Source: Casuarius casuarius
Taxonomy: Eukaryota > Chordata > Aves > Casuariiformes > Casuariidae
Assembly (NCBI GenBank): GCA_003342895.1
Contig: PTFA01000086.1
Coordinates: 361,122 to 425,121 of the forward strand
Direction of reading: 5' to 3'
DNA length: 64,000 bases
Of this stretch, positions 34,860 through 48,924 are shown one piece after another. Numbering within the stretch: position 1 is the stretch's first letter; every line of letters starts with the position of its first letter. Below the pieces are notes generated by a model. That model had not been told where the DNA came from. It did no database searches and saw only the letters and a program-made list of their open reading frames with translations. The position numbers and the translations under genes are program-made.

Positions 34860-37800
34860 GATAATCAGAGGGCTGAGAGCAGGGGAGGAGGGACGCGTGA
34901 GGTTCTCTTGCCCGCATGGTTCATCTGGTTAGATGCTTAGTAATGGGGAATCAATTGATCTGATTACTGCAGCCCAGACAGAGCATGGGAGAGCACCTAA
35001 AACACCCCTCACAACTCAAGCCACGTAGAAGCCCACCTAGTGTTTGGCAGAGTCTGATCCAGGTGTTGTGCTTCTCTTGAAGAACTCTGAATTGATCTTC
35101 TTGTGCCAGATTTGTTATAGAAAAACTCAGCTAAGTGCGCAACTGGCCAGCTCAGATACTTTTCACAAAATGCTTTCGCTAGGAGGTGGTAGTGATTGTG
35201 TGGTAAACCTGTATCCTTACAGCTAACAAAGTTTGTGCTAGACATGAGGGACACTGTTTTTTCATAGGACACTGGATATTTGTACACTGGCATTAGATCA
35301 CTGTGAATGTAGGAGCACATTCTGCAAATCTAAAAATATATAATCTGTAAAATACTTTCCCTAGTGATCTAGAGATATGCCTTGAAACTGGGTTTCACAA
35401 AACCTCTTGAGAGCAGGCATGTTATTTAGATTTCGAAAGACTTTTTTCTCTGTTCTTGTGATCATTAGAGCTTTGACACTTTTTATCATATCCTAATCAC
35501 TTGTCCATTAATTTATTGGCTAGGGTTACTATGAAAGGCTGTATATTAACTTCTATTTCATCTCAGTCAACATGCTTATTTACCAGTCAACACTTTCCCG
35601 TCACAGACATTTTTGTATTTGTAATATTAACTCTTATACTTGCCACATGATCTGTGGATTAACTTAAATAGTGATGTTGACCCATAAGTCTTATCATATG
35701 ATCTCCAAGCTGTCGTAGTCCAGATGACGGGTTTACGGATTTTGGGAAGCCAGTAGCGATGGCTGAGCACAGATCTTTGTAACTAATGCACTGTAGCTAG
35801 GTGCAGAGACCAGCTCCTCACCATGGTGACACTGACAAATATTGAACACATGTAAAATGATTCATAGGCCCCAGTATAATGCTTACTTTAATTAATATTT
35901 TACAAGATATTAGCTGTATTTAACCCTGCAAATGTGAATGGGTATGGGGAGACAATCCAAAGCACAGAATGTTGCCATGTAAAATTTATAGGCACTCGTG
36001 TTTGTATGCTTATTTTTGAAATAGAAAAAAAAAGTTTTCCCTTCTCTCTCTGCTGGCAGGTGTTCAGGGCCTGGCAAGGGGCTCTCGTGCATTTTTCGTG
36101 TGCGTAGTTGAATGATGTGCTTCGTAAAGTGGTGTTCTAGCTTTCCTGTCTTCTTCCCTTCCTTTGCATTCCCATACAGTCGGTATTGCAGGGCTGGGTT
36201 CCTCCTGAAAGCCCGTTAGGATGCCTCGTGCAGAGAACACGGGACGGTAGCACAGCCCAGACTGAAGGTGCACAGTGTCACTATCTGCTGTGGGCAAGCG
36301 GTGTTGCACCCCAGCCATCAGACCCTCCAGACTCGAGGTTTAGCCATACTTCCCTGAAGCACTTGCATGTTTCTGGCAAATAACACCAGATTCTTTACTA
36401 GAGCTGGCAGGAAACAAATATGTAGTACAGTGGCTGCAGACATTTGGGGCTCTGTGGATCTTTTCCAAAGGGACAGCAAGAGGTAACGAAGATAAACAAG
36501 CCTTCTGTCAGTGGCTGTAAGTGGTTTTGCAAATGCATTAAAACCCTTGTCGGGTTTGCAAACTGGACACGACTGATCTCACTCCGTGGGTTAGGCAGCT
36601 TTGCTAGGTGATAGTAATTCCTAAACCAGCCCCCAGGGAGCAGTAAAGCGGCACAGGCTTCATTTGGTTTCATGAGTCACTTCACCCACAAGGCTGGGTT
36701 TCCCCCTCGCATCACTCCTCTGGAATGGCTGTATCTGCTGGCCTGTAGATCCTGGCTGGCTGGAGTCCAGTCCTCTCCTCCGGATAGCCTGCTCTCGCTG
36801 TCCTCTTTTCATCTTACCGGAGCGGTCGCGGTAGAGGTGGCTGCCCTTGATCTTCCTTCCAGCCGGCCGGGCCCGGCAGGCAGCCTGCTGCGGGACCGAG
36901 CCTCCCCCTTCTTGCACACCCAGCGCTGCCACCGAGACGACCTAGTAACATAATCTGCACCGCTGCTTTTGTGACACCAGAATCAGCATCTGGATGGAGA
37001 TAGCTGGCTGAAGTTGGCTGTTGCTGGAGATGTCGATCAGTGAATGAATTTGCCTCTAAGGTCTCCTCTCCTTTAACACACCACAGCCTGCTTATTTGGA
37101 CTCCTAATGCTACGGGAAATCCAAACGGCCATGGCAGCAAAGTGTTCCTGAAACACTTCTGTATGAAATTAGCCCCAAGACTGTACTTCAGAAGTGGACC
37201 ACTGTCATCTGTCCATTCCAGATTTCCATGCCCTTTAACTGGCATTCATTGCACCTGAGAATAAATCTACAGGCCACAAAAAAAGTTTCACCTGACAGAG
37301 AATGCAGCAACCCATCTACCCAGATTGTGGTCACACCATCCTTAAAATGACCGTATCCTGGTGTTTTCCCTTTGGCTATGTCCTAGCAATGTGAGACATC
37401 ACTTCACGTTCATAGCCACGACCTCTTATAGCAATGACGTGAATGACCAACAAGGAGGAGGCTTGTGAGTGCATAAATTCATGATGTGGAACTCACTGAA
37501 GATAAGCTGTGTTACTCAGTACTCATGTTTATATATAAATCTCACTTCTACAACCAAGAGTTCCCTTTCTGATTTTTTCCAGCCATAACTGTAAGCAAGC
37601 AAACACTGTCAGATCCTTTAAACTTATCCTCCTTCTGCAACAGGGGAAAAAATAGCCCATCAATACTCCTGTTTGCCATATGGCTCAATGAAGTGCCCAT
37701 TAGTGCCTGTCTCAACCCCTTTTATATAAAATTGATAGCAAAGAAAAAATCCTGCATGAATAAAATAATAAACTCATCTTCACATTAGTACAAAGTACCA

Positions 37801-40800
37801 TTAAATTGCTGAAAAGATCTGGATTCAATCCAGTGTGCTTTTCCCGGTGTGTTTTGTTTTCATATTTTTTCAGCTTGGACAGTGGTTATATTAGTTTCAC
37901 TGCCGTTCAGGATCTCTCTCTAGTTGTTTTTTTCTTATTTCCAAATCTGGAATATGGCATGATGTTACAAATTTTGGCTTGTGGCAGCTTGAGGAATATG
38001 TTNGTTTGTTTAGACAAAAGCTCTTTCCTTCCAAGTCTATTTTAAATACCGTGGAAACATTTCTCTTAGTCCTGAGGTTTTGTTTGCCATTGTTAGTTAT
38101 TAAAAACCTATGCTCAAGGTCAGCAGTGACCCAACCATCCTTTTCAGGAAGCATCCTGGTGTCCAGCCAGTGGCACCAGGGGAGTGAGGGGGGGCACAGC
38201 GGAGGAAGGGCCCCCTTCCACCAGGAGTTGTAGCCGGCAGGAGATATCAAGGAGGGAGTGGCAGTAACGGGAAGGAGGAGAAACAGCAAAGACAGTGACA
38301 TAGTTCGGGGATGGCTTTGGGAGGTCATGAAGGGGAAGATGGAGAGGACAAGGAGTTCCAGGGGTGAGAAGTTATTCCAGGTGATTTGAAAGGCTTCTTT
38401 TTCTCTGAAATGTGTATTTTGAACTTCCAGAAGAAACCATAAGGCAGGAGCTGAAACTCCAAACTGTGCAACACTGAAGACTGGCCTGGCCCAATAGCAG
38501 TGGACATCCTCTGGTGAGCTTTGTTTCTTCCCCTTTCTTTCATGGTTGGGAATATACTATGATTTAAAACCACTGTATCATTAACTGTAACATTTATACA
38601 AAGCAGACAACTGAGTGACTGACCTCATCTGCTAGAACAAGTGGTTGAAGGTTGGCCAAAGTTCAAATCAATCAAAAGGTCGAGCTTGTTTAAGGCTGAT
38701 TATCAGAGCAATGAATGATAAGAGAGGGGATGGCTCAGGAAACTCATTCCCAGCTGTTGGAACAGAGCCAACCTGGCTACAGGAAAAACATCAAATAACA
38801 CAAATCCTGAAAAGCAGTGACAGCTATAAAACTGAGGGCTGATCTGTTTCTAGTCAAAGACAGTGAGCTGGAGTGAATTCCCATCAAATTCAGCAGAAGA
38901 AAACTGGACCCTTGTAGGTAGAACTGTGGGAAATTCTCCTGCCAAGACTTGGCCTGTTAGAGTTAAGCCATGGTTTCTTTAATTTGGTGAGGTTTTGAGC
39001 CAGATGGTGGAATGGACTGTTAGAGGAGAATGTGATTTTCTTGTCAAGATTTCTCCTTTTGAAGAAGGAAAGAAATAGGTTGTATTTGTAATTAAGTCTG
39101 CTTGTAGCACAGTGGCTCTCTGAAACAGCAGATATCTGGTGGCATCTCTATAGGCATAGATATGGTGGTTAAATAGAGATGCACAAAACTTCTGATTAGT
39201 AAAGGAAGTTGCAAAGGAAGCTCAATTTGCCCAACAATCAGATTTAAGAGGATAGTTATCGCCTTCAGGAGGTATGGGAGGTAAGAGGACCTCGTACCCT
39301 GCTCAGTTGTGACTGGAACAGACATTTTTCCCATGCCCTTGATGGCAGAATATTTTCTTCACAATGTTTTCTTTTGGACACTAGTGCAGAGGAGGACATG
39401 GACTCTAGAAAACTTACCTTCGGGTTACATGTGGGGCTGCTCAGCACCTCCAGCAGCAGCTCTCTGGGGGTTAGTTTCACAGTTTGCACTGGCTGGTTCT
39501 CCCAGGATCTAATGACTTTATTTAAAACAAACAACCAAACAAAAAAAGGGAGAGGTAGTGAGGACTTCTTATTGCATGTCTCTGACATTTGAATTATGAT
39601 GGAGTCAGGCTCTCACTGGGGACTTAGAAAGCCCATTAGCCTCCATGGCACACAACCATGCTTTCATAAGCTTGCAAAGGATAGATTTTTTTATATATAC
39701 TTTTTTTTATCAGAGGAAGCATTCTCCAAGAGGCCACTACAGAAAAAATCTCTGGCCCTTTCTGGCAGAATTCCCTGTTATTTACACAGCCCAGATATTC
39801 CCTGCTCCAGCTCTTATGTGTGACCCATGATCGCAAAATATCCAGGGCAAAACGAGGATCTTTTGACTCAGGGCTGAATCTGACCCTTTTCTTGTATGGA
39901 GAAGATTTGAGTAATTCTGTTGACTGATGAAGAAAGGTGATACTCTGGATGAGGAAAGGTGGTCCAGGCTGCTGGCCTGCACGTTAAAAGGAAGGAAGGG
40001 TTGTGGATCAAGCAACAGATCTGCTGTTTTGTGGGATCAGCATTGCATGTTAGACCAGATGGGAAGGGGATGAGAGGACCCGCAGACCTGCAGGAAGGAT
40101 ACAGCAGCTTGGGGCTGCACTGCCGGATGGACAGCAATTAATTTATATTATGGTGCCTTAGTCGTAACTAACTGAAAGTAAACGGAGTAACTGAATGTAA
40201 AATGGCTCCTTCTATGCTCAGTTCTGCAAAAGCACAAACGCAATGCAGGCAGTATGCATTTTTTGATATTCTGGGCCTGCTAATGTTGACGGTGGTGCTC
40301 TCACCGTGGAGCAATATAGTTGCCCCAGATTTGCCAAACCAGTAGCTCTTGCACACTGGCTGAACCCTAAAACGTTGCCATGACAATAAGAAATACAAAG
40401 TCTCCTTTGGGAAGGCAGGAGGCACTGGGGGGTCCGGTCCACACTGGGGACCAGTGAAGATGAGGCAGAGGTTCCTTGCAATCTAGCTGCAGAGTGCATC
40501 TCCGTCATGCCCAAGCTGCTCAGCAGAGGAGTCAGGAGGGCGTCTGCTTATCATCGTCGTACTCCCTCCAGCCTCAGACGTTAGATCTGCTCTGCTTTAT
40601 CCTTGCCTTCATCTCTACTGTTGGCAAAACCAGCATCAGCAGCAACACTGCAACAGAGAATTTTTTTTCTGAGCTCTGATTCATGAAACCAGATGTGCCT
40701 GTGTTTTTTTTCAAACTCATTTGAATATATGCAATACACTTTTAGCTTTGAAAAATCATCAGTTACCAGATGTCTCTTAAATTGCTGTACATTAGTCAGA

Positions 40801-41700
40801 GGTTAAAACTGTGTCAAAACAGTCACTGATAAGAATTTATATTGCACTTAAAACACACTATGCTTTCCTCTAGCTCTTTCCACTGAAAAGTTCCCTCATG
40901 GAAATTTCATGGCTCACGAAAGATCTGCTACCCACCCCTCGGTATGGTTTCAATCCCAGATTTAGTGATAAATGCTTTTAATAATTAACAGTCCCAGTGG
41001 CTCTGTACCTCCTTCTGATAGATCTCATCTCTCTGGCATTAAAAAAAAATTTAAAAAAAGCCAACTGTAACAGGAAGAGTCTGACGGGCTGTATTCTGGT
41101 GGAAAATACCCACAGTGGAACAGTCTGGATCCAAATCTAGATCTTCTCCTGTGATTGAAGTTGTTCATACGCAGAGTTTTGGCTTGGGCTCAGTTTTGAG
41201 CTCAAAATAGCAGGAGAGCAGAGATACTTGCAGACTTCAAACGGTAAAGGAGGGTCGCGGGGCCCTGCGGGGCAGGGAAGGAGGAAAAATGGGCAGGTTC
41301 AGCCGTGGATTCCTTCTCGAGCTCCATCTCCAGAGTATCCTCCAGACTCTTTAATGGTTGCCAAAATACTGAGTGGCCATTTTGGGATAAAGCAACACTG
41401 AGAATTAGTTTAGAGATGTTTGGAGAGAAGCTTAATAAAACCGACTAATAAGGTTTGACATGCTGAAGATTAGAGAGATCCATTCTGAACATCTGCCCTG
41501 ACCTCAGAGGGAAGAGGCTAAACAGGCGCCGGCGCTGTCTCGCTGCCGGGATGCCCTCTCCTGGGACGGCCCATGCGGCACGGCCCCACCACCACCGTGC
41601 TGCACGGGTGGCAGTCTCTGAACTGCTGCAGCTTGTGATGGCAAACAAGCATGGATAAACTGGCAGTGACTGTTCGCCTTTAAAAAAGAAAAAAAAAAAG
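34860..41700. other. Intergenic sequence, no gene recognised
   Basis: Mixed composition. A small CpG-rich patch lies at about 36815-36945 and a purine/G-rich tract at 38170-38370. Open frames reach 143 codons on the minus strand (36814-37245, 37897-38328) but show no domains. One unresolved base (N) is at 38003. No RNA gene or intact mobile element seen. Confidence 0.5.
38170..38370 (+). other. Purine/G-rich tract with weak CTCF-site-like core
   Basis: The plus strand is rich in GGAGG, GGGAAGG and AAGGGGAAG blocks, including a run of seven G. GCACCAGGGGAGTGA at 38173-38187 partly matches the CTCF core (CCACCAGGGGGCGCT). The mismatches in the GGC part make binding uncertain. Confidence 0.3.
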
Positions 41701-41734
41701 GCCAGCTATAAACTGTAAACTGTTGTGTTTCAGG

Positions 41735-42005
41735 AGCCGCCCGTGAGCAGCTCAGGCCCCTGTGCAGCAGGCGCTGGGCAGGCAGACGGCGGTGGCAACC
41801 TCAGCAGTTGTCCCAACGTAAATCATCCTGTCCCTAAACCGCGTCCCTCGCGCGCTCGGACGGTGCCCCGGGCTGCGAGCCTGCGCGGTGCGGGAGGCGT
41901 GATCCCGCCGGCTCCTCCGGCGAGCCTCTTCCCAGCTCCTCCGCCGTCGCCTGACGCTGCCGAGCTCCGCTTCTGCCTGACTCCGTTTGCTGCGGGCACA
42001 AGGGC
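41735..42005. promoter_or_regulatory. Orphan CpG island
   Basis: About 31 CpG dinucleotides were counted by eye in roughly 270 bases of strongly GC-rich sequence, close to the number expected without CpG depletion. The flanks are AT-rich, with a poly-A stretch directly upstream (41685-41700) and a T run downstream. Such islands usually mark promoters. No protein-coding first exon is recognised: the open frame 41725-42024 is Pro/Ala-rich and probably only reflects composition. Direction of any transcription cannot be told. Confidence 0.55.
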
Positions 42006-42149
42006 CCCAGAGCACAGCTGCTAACTGCTTTGGGCTTTTAGCTTCTGTATTTTTTTTTCCTTTTTTGTCATAGGACTGGCCCAGAATAGAATCATGAGAT
42101 CGGTGTTTATAACTTTCCAAATAATCTATACGCTGTTTTTAGTGCTGAT

Positions 42150-44380
42150 ACTGTATATGAAAGGCTGTCACCACTGCACTCATGTTTCCATGTGACACTC
42201 AAGCTTGCTGTTTTCTCTGATTTCATAAGTAATAAGTGAAATGAGTTTGACAGCCTTGGTTTAAGCTTTAGCTTGTTGGTTCCCATGTCACAGCTAGGCT
42301 CTGTTAGCTGCAAAATCTTGTCAGCAGAAGAGAATTACAGTCCCAGCGTCCTGTGCAAAGTTTTACATTCTTGACCAAAGTTAGATAAAGCCAGCTGAAA
42401 GTGTGACATTTGAAATGGCCTATCTATCACTCTCACCAAAAATACCTACAGTGGAAGTATGTCCCTTATTTACATCCAAGCACAGAACAGTTGAGCTCCT
42501 CTGAAGAAAAGAATAAACATAGCGTTTTAAATGTTCCACTCTTTTCAATCTGGGCAACTCTTCCTCTCCCTATGTATGCGTGTGTGTGTGCATACTAATG
42601 TAGATATGTATCTACCTTTAAAAGAAAGAATGATTGGTTTTCAAGGTGTAGGAAAACTAACTTAATTGATACGAAGAAAAATGTTCAGCTCTCTCACAGG
42701 AGTCAGCTCAGAGTTGCAGCCTGAGTGCAGATGGCGCTTTGATATTATCACAATTTTGCAGTAAATATGTGCTGTATATCCTGCTATTAATCCCGCGGTG
42801 GAAGTCAGCTCTTCATAACACCTGGTGCCAAGGCAAGGACGTCTGCCTGAACCTAGCATGATGGACATGATTGCAGGTAAAACATACACAGCCCCATGGT
42901 CTGGGGCTGGGGATATTCTGGCTTGCTAAGGGAACTCTAGGCGCTTTCCCTGGATTGTGCAGAGGTGCTGTCTCCTCGTGCCACATCACTCCTCCAAAGC
43001 CCCGCTCCGGGATGCCCAGCTGGGTCGCTTTCAGCTCAGCTATTTATCCGAGCTCCGTTTTTCCGTGCGCGCTGGGGACTGCTCCTCCCCTCTGGGCACA
43101 CAGAAAGAGGATTTGTTTTTAGACAATGTTTTTAGTTATAGTTTCCAGCAGGATGAGCTATCTCACATCACAGCTTGGATGAGGGAGGAACAGCATGTGA
43201 AATACAGCAGCTTCTGAGGTCAAATGAGGAGCGAGTGCCTCCGGAGCCGGGAGCCCCGGGTTGCTCTGCCAGTGCCCAGCACGTCAGCTCTCCCGTGGAG
43301 GCCCCAGGCTTTATCAGGGCAATGCTATTTACTGCCTCCTGACTCCGGCTACGCAGGGAATGTGACTGCTGTAAAAACTGAATTCAAATGTAAACTCCCA
43401 AGGTTTTTGTCCACTTTGCGAATTTTGTGCAAAAAGGCCCTGTTCTGTCTTTTTACGAGTTTTCTAGAAATGGGATGAAAAAGTTAAATAGTTTTTCTGG
43501 AGAGGCTTTTTGGGTAAAAGTTAACAAATTCTATGTTTTTAGATCTGACGGGACACTTAGCCTGACCTCTGGTATATAACATAGAGTATTGAATTTCAAG
43601 CACTTACTCCCACAGTCTGTCCAAGCACTTCTGGCTTGCTACAGTGCTTTCCTAAGGGAAAAAAAAAGTTCTAAGAAAATAAAATAGACTGTCCCCTTTT
43701 CTTTCCAATCATTTCAGCATTGTAGAAATGTTTCTTATTCCTAATAACATGCTGGTAGCTAGAAGTCATATGGATTTTCAAGAGGTTCTTATGCAAAGAT
43801 TTACTGAGTGAGGGTCTCTCTGCCTTCCCCTTAGTCTCCCCGAATCGCACCCTGCCTGGTGCTAGTGTGCTCTCCTGGACATGTGATAGGGAAAGGCTGT
43901 GCAATTTCTTCCTCTGCTTCCTTCATATCAGGGCTTTGTCTGCCCCTGCTGTGAAACTTGGTTTCCAATTTATGATTTTTTAAAGGCCACAACTAGGGAT
44001 CATTGTCCCAAGCATTGGTTTACCGTACTGCAGCGCAGTGATTCCCACCCTGCAGCAGACCATGAGGGAAAGCAAACAGAAGCCTCTGAAAGATATGTGA
44101 AAAGAAATCTCACAAAGTTGGGCCTATGCCCTTTCATAGTACAGTTTTGTTTTTTAAGGCCAGGCTGAGAGATAAGTTAAATAAGCTAAAGGATTAGAGG
44201 GGCAAGAAGTATCCGTTTTTGGAACATAAGGAAGGGGCGGTCTGGAGGTGGGGACCATTAACCCAGCTCAGCTGCAACTGGGTTAATCTGACCATGCCCT
44301 ACATTTGGGTGGGAAATTGTCATCTCAAAACATGTATTTATTATTCCACACAGATGCTGGCAATGATGTATGAGCCGTCA
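42150..44380. other. Intergenic sequence, no gene recognised
   Basis: Returns to mixed composition after the CpG island, with a short GC-rich patch at about 42980-43090 and another at 43230-43310. Frames are under 100 codons without recognisable domains. Confidence 0.5.
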
Positions 44381-44391
44381 CTGTTTTTCTT

Positions 44392-44500
44392 TGCCTTGCA
44401 GTAGTGCCATGAAGCAAACTCTGTTGTGCTAGGCACTTCACCAGTGCAGGGCCAAAGCTGTCCCTACCCCAAAGAGGTTTCAGACTCGCAGGGTAGTTAC
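44392..44500 (+). repeat. Ancient L2/CR1-class repeat fragment
   Basis: TTGTGCTAGGCACTTCACCA, then GCTGTCCCTACCCCAAAGAG and GTTTCAGACTCGCAGG, preserves the order of a widespread amniote repeat (ttgtgctaggcactgtacaaacac...agtccctgccccaaagagcttacaatct). The preceding GCAGTAGTGCC also fits. Well-known repeat class, but the exact family name is not certain. Confidence 0.6.
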
Positions 44501-47099
44501 TTATCATCTTATATTAATTTCCTTTTTTTTTGTCAGTACCCAGATAAATCCCAGATAATATCAGTTCTCTCACAGACTCTCTAAATATAATGCCAAATAA
44601 ATGATTTCATGTAACTTTCTGAGGTAAGGAGACCTAAGATAGACCTGTTGCCAGTTTGCACTGACCAGCCTGAGGTAATGGAAGATTGGCCAGATTCATG
44701 TGGGGGGATGCAAAGATCTGGAAAGCTGCAGCATGACCTTTTTAAAATGACACAGTTGAAGATATTCTGGAGATTATCCTCCAAAAACTGAGTGGTCAAG
44801 GGTTTAATGACTCCAGTAGCGGTCAAATGTCTGCTTGTTATCAATCACCTATTGCCAGTTGAACTGCATTAATGAAAGTTTCTTGATAAAAGCTGCCTTA
44901 TCATCCGGAACTGAGATATCTAATCTAATGTGCTCCAGCAATACTTCAGGAAATGCTCCTTTTAGCCAGCAGAAGAGACGATGTGTTGCTTTCATGCCAC
45001 TGAATTAGACTGAGTCAAATGGTAAGCCAGTCATTTAAGAAAGCAGCAATTTCTTTCACCTTTCAGTATTAAAGGACTGCTTTCTCCATGTGCGGGAAAG
45101 GATTCTGGCTGCATTGCAAGAGTTTATAGAGTCCAGGCAAATACGCCTAGCTAACCATTCGCAGTTGCCTAGGCTGGCGGTCACCGCATCGCAGCAGCAC
45201 TGTGCACCCTGAAGGGAGAACACAAGGCAGGCTGGATATCCCTCTGCCTTAATCACTTAGCTGCCTGGAGAAAGTTGTTTGAAAATGGTCTTTAAAATTG
45301 TTGATTAAGATTTTTACAGATTTATTACCTGTAGTTTTGTTCCCTGTTTGGCTGCCTGCTCCCCCTCCATCTGCCAGCTCTGTAATCCACCTCCTCTTAT
45401 CTCAGCTCCACCTCTTGCTCATTTTCATTTTATTGCCTAGCTAATCTCATCCTCCTGCTTTTCCTGACACTGCTTCCCCCCATCCCCATCTGTGGAGATT
45501 AAATCACTGCTCCTTTTGTTTGGTGCCACTCAAAATTCCCTCATTTCACTCGGGCTTTGGGATGCTTCCAGGCACTTTTGCTGTTGTTGCACACATCCAT
45601 TTTCCTGGCACAAAAAGGCCTGTCGGCATCTGATGGAAGCTTTAGTCAGTCCTCATTTCAGCTAGTTCTCAGGGATGTCCTGAATCTGGAATGTAGCTGA
45701 GCTCAGCCTGAGACATATGCAGGGTGACACAGGCAGCTCTAGGTCTGGTTATTACAGGAACAACAGCTGGCTGCTTAGGACAGCTTGTGGTGTCAGGACT
45801 TGGAAGCTTATTATTATCTGAGAAAATCTAGATCTAAGATATGGACTAGAAAGTCTCCAAACTACCACGATGTTAAGCTTGCAACTGGGTGTTGGTAATT
45901 CCCCACCTCCCTATCCTGGAAAATTCCAAGTTCTCACCTGGTTTTGTTTCCATTGGCTGCCCCTCACTGGTTGTCAACCACTCTTTAACAACAGCAGTAT
46001 CTTCACCCCTTTTCCTGACTGTCCTTGCAGGAAAAGAAAATAAAACAGCAACAAAAAAGAAAGCATGTCCCAACTCTTGGTCAGGCAGCATTTCCCAAAA
46101 ATCTCCAGAGAAAAAGATGTGCCATCACATGGCACATAAGACTGTCTTCCTCAAAATTTTCAAGTGGCGTCTGGAGAAGAAGCAAACAAGGTCATGGATG
46201 CCATCATATCAATGGAAACCAAAATACAATCAAAATATCATGACTGTCAACATTTGGTAGAAGGAGGACAGAAATGAACCTGGCAAAGGGAGTTACAAAG
46301 ACCTGAATGAAAGAAAGATCTTAGTTCTTTCTTAGGTCTTAGTTCAGGAAAAAGGTATTAACAGCTCTGATGATGCTGAAGTAATTTTGGAAGCGGTTTC
46401 TTGTATCTTCTGGTGGGTGACACATCATATCAGCGTAGTCAACACATCAGCCCCATTTACAGCATCTAGTGACATGCCAATATTCATGGCCTCAAACTTC
46501 CCTCATTCTAGCTTACCTTCTGAGATTTGCTGATAGTTTTAGGCTTGAACTTAAAACCAGCCTCTCTGTTCAAAGGTGCTGAATACATCCTGGTTTGGTC
46601 ATAACTGCAGGTATGGGTGGGGAGAGTGGATTTTCAAGCCAGGTGTTTCTGGCACCCTCCCACAACCGAGGGTAGTGCTGGAGGCTCTTACTGATATTTT
46701 GTGCCAGCGTATCCTGTCAGTAGGCATCTCACCCTGGCCTTCCCCATTTGACAGTGGTGCAAGTCTGCTGACTTTAGTGGTGCTAATCTCAGATCAGAAC
46801 TGGAACCAGTAGAGCCATTTGCCCACCTGGCAAAAACAAGAGAATTTCAAAATTGCTTAAAGATGAGGAGTCAAGTTCAGTTACTGATGGGAAAGTTGTT
46901 CCCTTGCTGCTTATCTGCACTTTGCTAGAGAGCTGCTCACTCCTCATGGCTGCCTGTCTGTTCTCCTGCCCGGCTGCGCCCGCCCGAGTGTTTTTGCTGC
47001 CAGGAGCCCGATGAGAACAGGTCTGAAAGTCTTGATTCAACTAAACCCCCTTTGGGTGCCTGGGAGATATTCCCCTAAGCAAAGATCACTGCCATTTTG

Positions 47100-47300
47100 C
47101 ACTAATGGTTGAGTTCCAGGAAATATTTAGGTATTTGTTTTTAATCTGTTTAATTTTTATCTCCCGCATTAATTCTCAACTTGTAATGCGAACCGTGATG
47201 CATTTGCTGTATCTCCCCATGCTACTTTTATCTGCCAGCATGTTTAAAATAAGTTTAAAGTGTACAAGAGCTAAAAAAAAAATTCAGGCAGCTTAAGATA
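47100..47300. promoter_or_regulatory. Candidate conserved non-coding element
   Basis: Non-repetitive AT-rich block with GCATTAATTCTC, TGTAATGCG, TTTGCTGTATCTCC and TTTAAAATAAGTTTAAAG motifs, including homeodomain- and MEF2-like sites. Called only on texture and motif density; conservation was not tested. Confidence 0.2.
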
Positions 47301-48896
47301 AAAGCCAGCAGCATACTTTTAAAAATAGAATGGCCAGTCCGGTGAGAGATGCCGAGTAAATGGGTGCTCGGGAAGAGAACGGAGCGGGCTGAAGAGGCAC
47401 TGTTTAAACAGAAGGTAAATAAGTGGCAGGGGGAGCTGCAGTTCATTTTGTTCCCTTACGTGTTGTTCAGATAATGCAACATATCTTCAGGCAGGCTTGT
47501 GCTAAAAATGGATGCAGCTCTTGGGTTTCACTGGGTGACACCCAGGCTGCGGCTCTTGTATGGACTCTCCTGTGAAGCGTCTGGGGGAGTGGAGCGAGTG
47601 CATGCTAATGAAACACGTACGGAGGCATTGAATGTTTCAAACCCAGCAGCAGTATTCAGCTCTCAGCACTGGTGCTTTAGGGAGAAGATGGCTTTTGCAG
47701 TGAAGAATGCATGTCTGTGTGTTGTACTGAGGTGCCTGATGCAGAAGGGACGGTATATAAATCCCTGGGGTCAGGCAAGCATTTTGGCAAACCTCTCTTT
47801 GCTGCTGTGGTTGACCTATGACAACAACAGCCTTCTGACGATGATGATTGTACTTAAGTGTCCCATCCAGTGAGTAAGTTCACGGGAGCAGAGTTTACAA
47901 TTGGTTTAATGTAACAATTGTCTCGAAAGCCTCTTTGGCATTTTAATGGTGCTTTTCTTTGGACTAAAGATATATGAGAAGTTTAGAGGAAGTGTAAACC
48001 TGAGTGGGGAGTAAAAGAGACCAAGAGAAAGACTCAAAGATCTTATCCAAACTCCAACCTATTATGAAGCTGTGTGAGCCACTGGCTCCCTATAGATACA
48101 GTACCCTGGTAATCCTCAACCCAGAGACCTGCAGTAGTCACCATTGCTCTTTTACTGCTCCAGGATGAGCGTTAGTGTCTTTATCTTTCCTTTTACCCTT
48201 CCCTCTCCTGCCCTAGTTGAGCTCAGCTCAGCTGTGTGAAGGATGAGTATTTGTTACCTTACAGTGGCTGTGGCAATGGCCACCAAGACCTGTATCCCCC
48301 ATGCTCCCAAGGGAACTGTGTTTGAAATGGGCACACGTTGCTCACCGGCATGGAGAAGTCTCCATTTCTTGGCTAAATGGGTCTTCTCAAACTGTCTCTG
48401 TTTTAAACACCAAATTCAAGCGGGAAAGGGCAGCACGACTCCTTGGCCAAACACCGGTCAGCACTTGTGTTCTCATTATTGCGGTCTATACTCTGCTCTA
48501 AAGAGACAAAGTGCAGCCTTCCTCCTGAAAAAAGAGTGCTCCCCTTCTAAGGTTAGAGGCTGTTGGGTGAGTTCTTGCCTACAAGGTTAACTAGCTGTAG
48601 GAAATGAGCTGAAATACTTGGGTATAATGAATCATTACATCAGAGGAGCAACAAACTAAATTCATGCATGTTTTCAACTTGTTTTATTCAGAATGGGAAA
48701 TAGTGCTATGCATTTTTCTATCCTTTCATTTCTAGATGTCAGGAAGTAAATCGACATGGCTTGAGTTTGTAAGGTCTTGCAATGTGTGATTACAGAACGT
48801 TTAATCTCTCTCCTGAGTCCTAGAGCTGGGCCAGGAGCAGCTTGGTTGGAATCAGTACATTTGTCCCCACTTCCAGTACATGTGATTTTGACCCAT

Positions 48897-48924
48897 TATT
48901 GAGAAAACACAATATTGAGAAAAC
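48897..48924 (+). repeat. Short direct repeat, 12 bp x 2
   Basis: TATTGAGAAAAC occurs at 48897-48908 and 48913-48924 with a 4-base spacer. Local slippage product. Confidence 0.9.

Noticed and set aside
41725..42024. 99-codon Pro/Ala-rich frame over the CpG island
   Set aside because: Amino-acid make-up reflects CpG-island composition; no conserved motif recognised.
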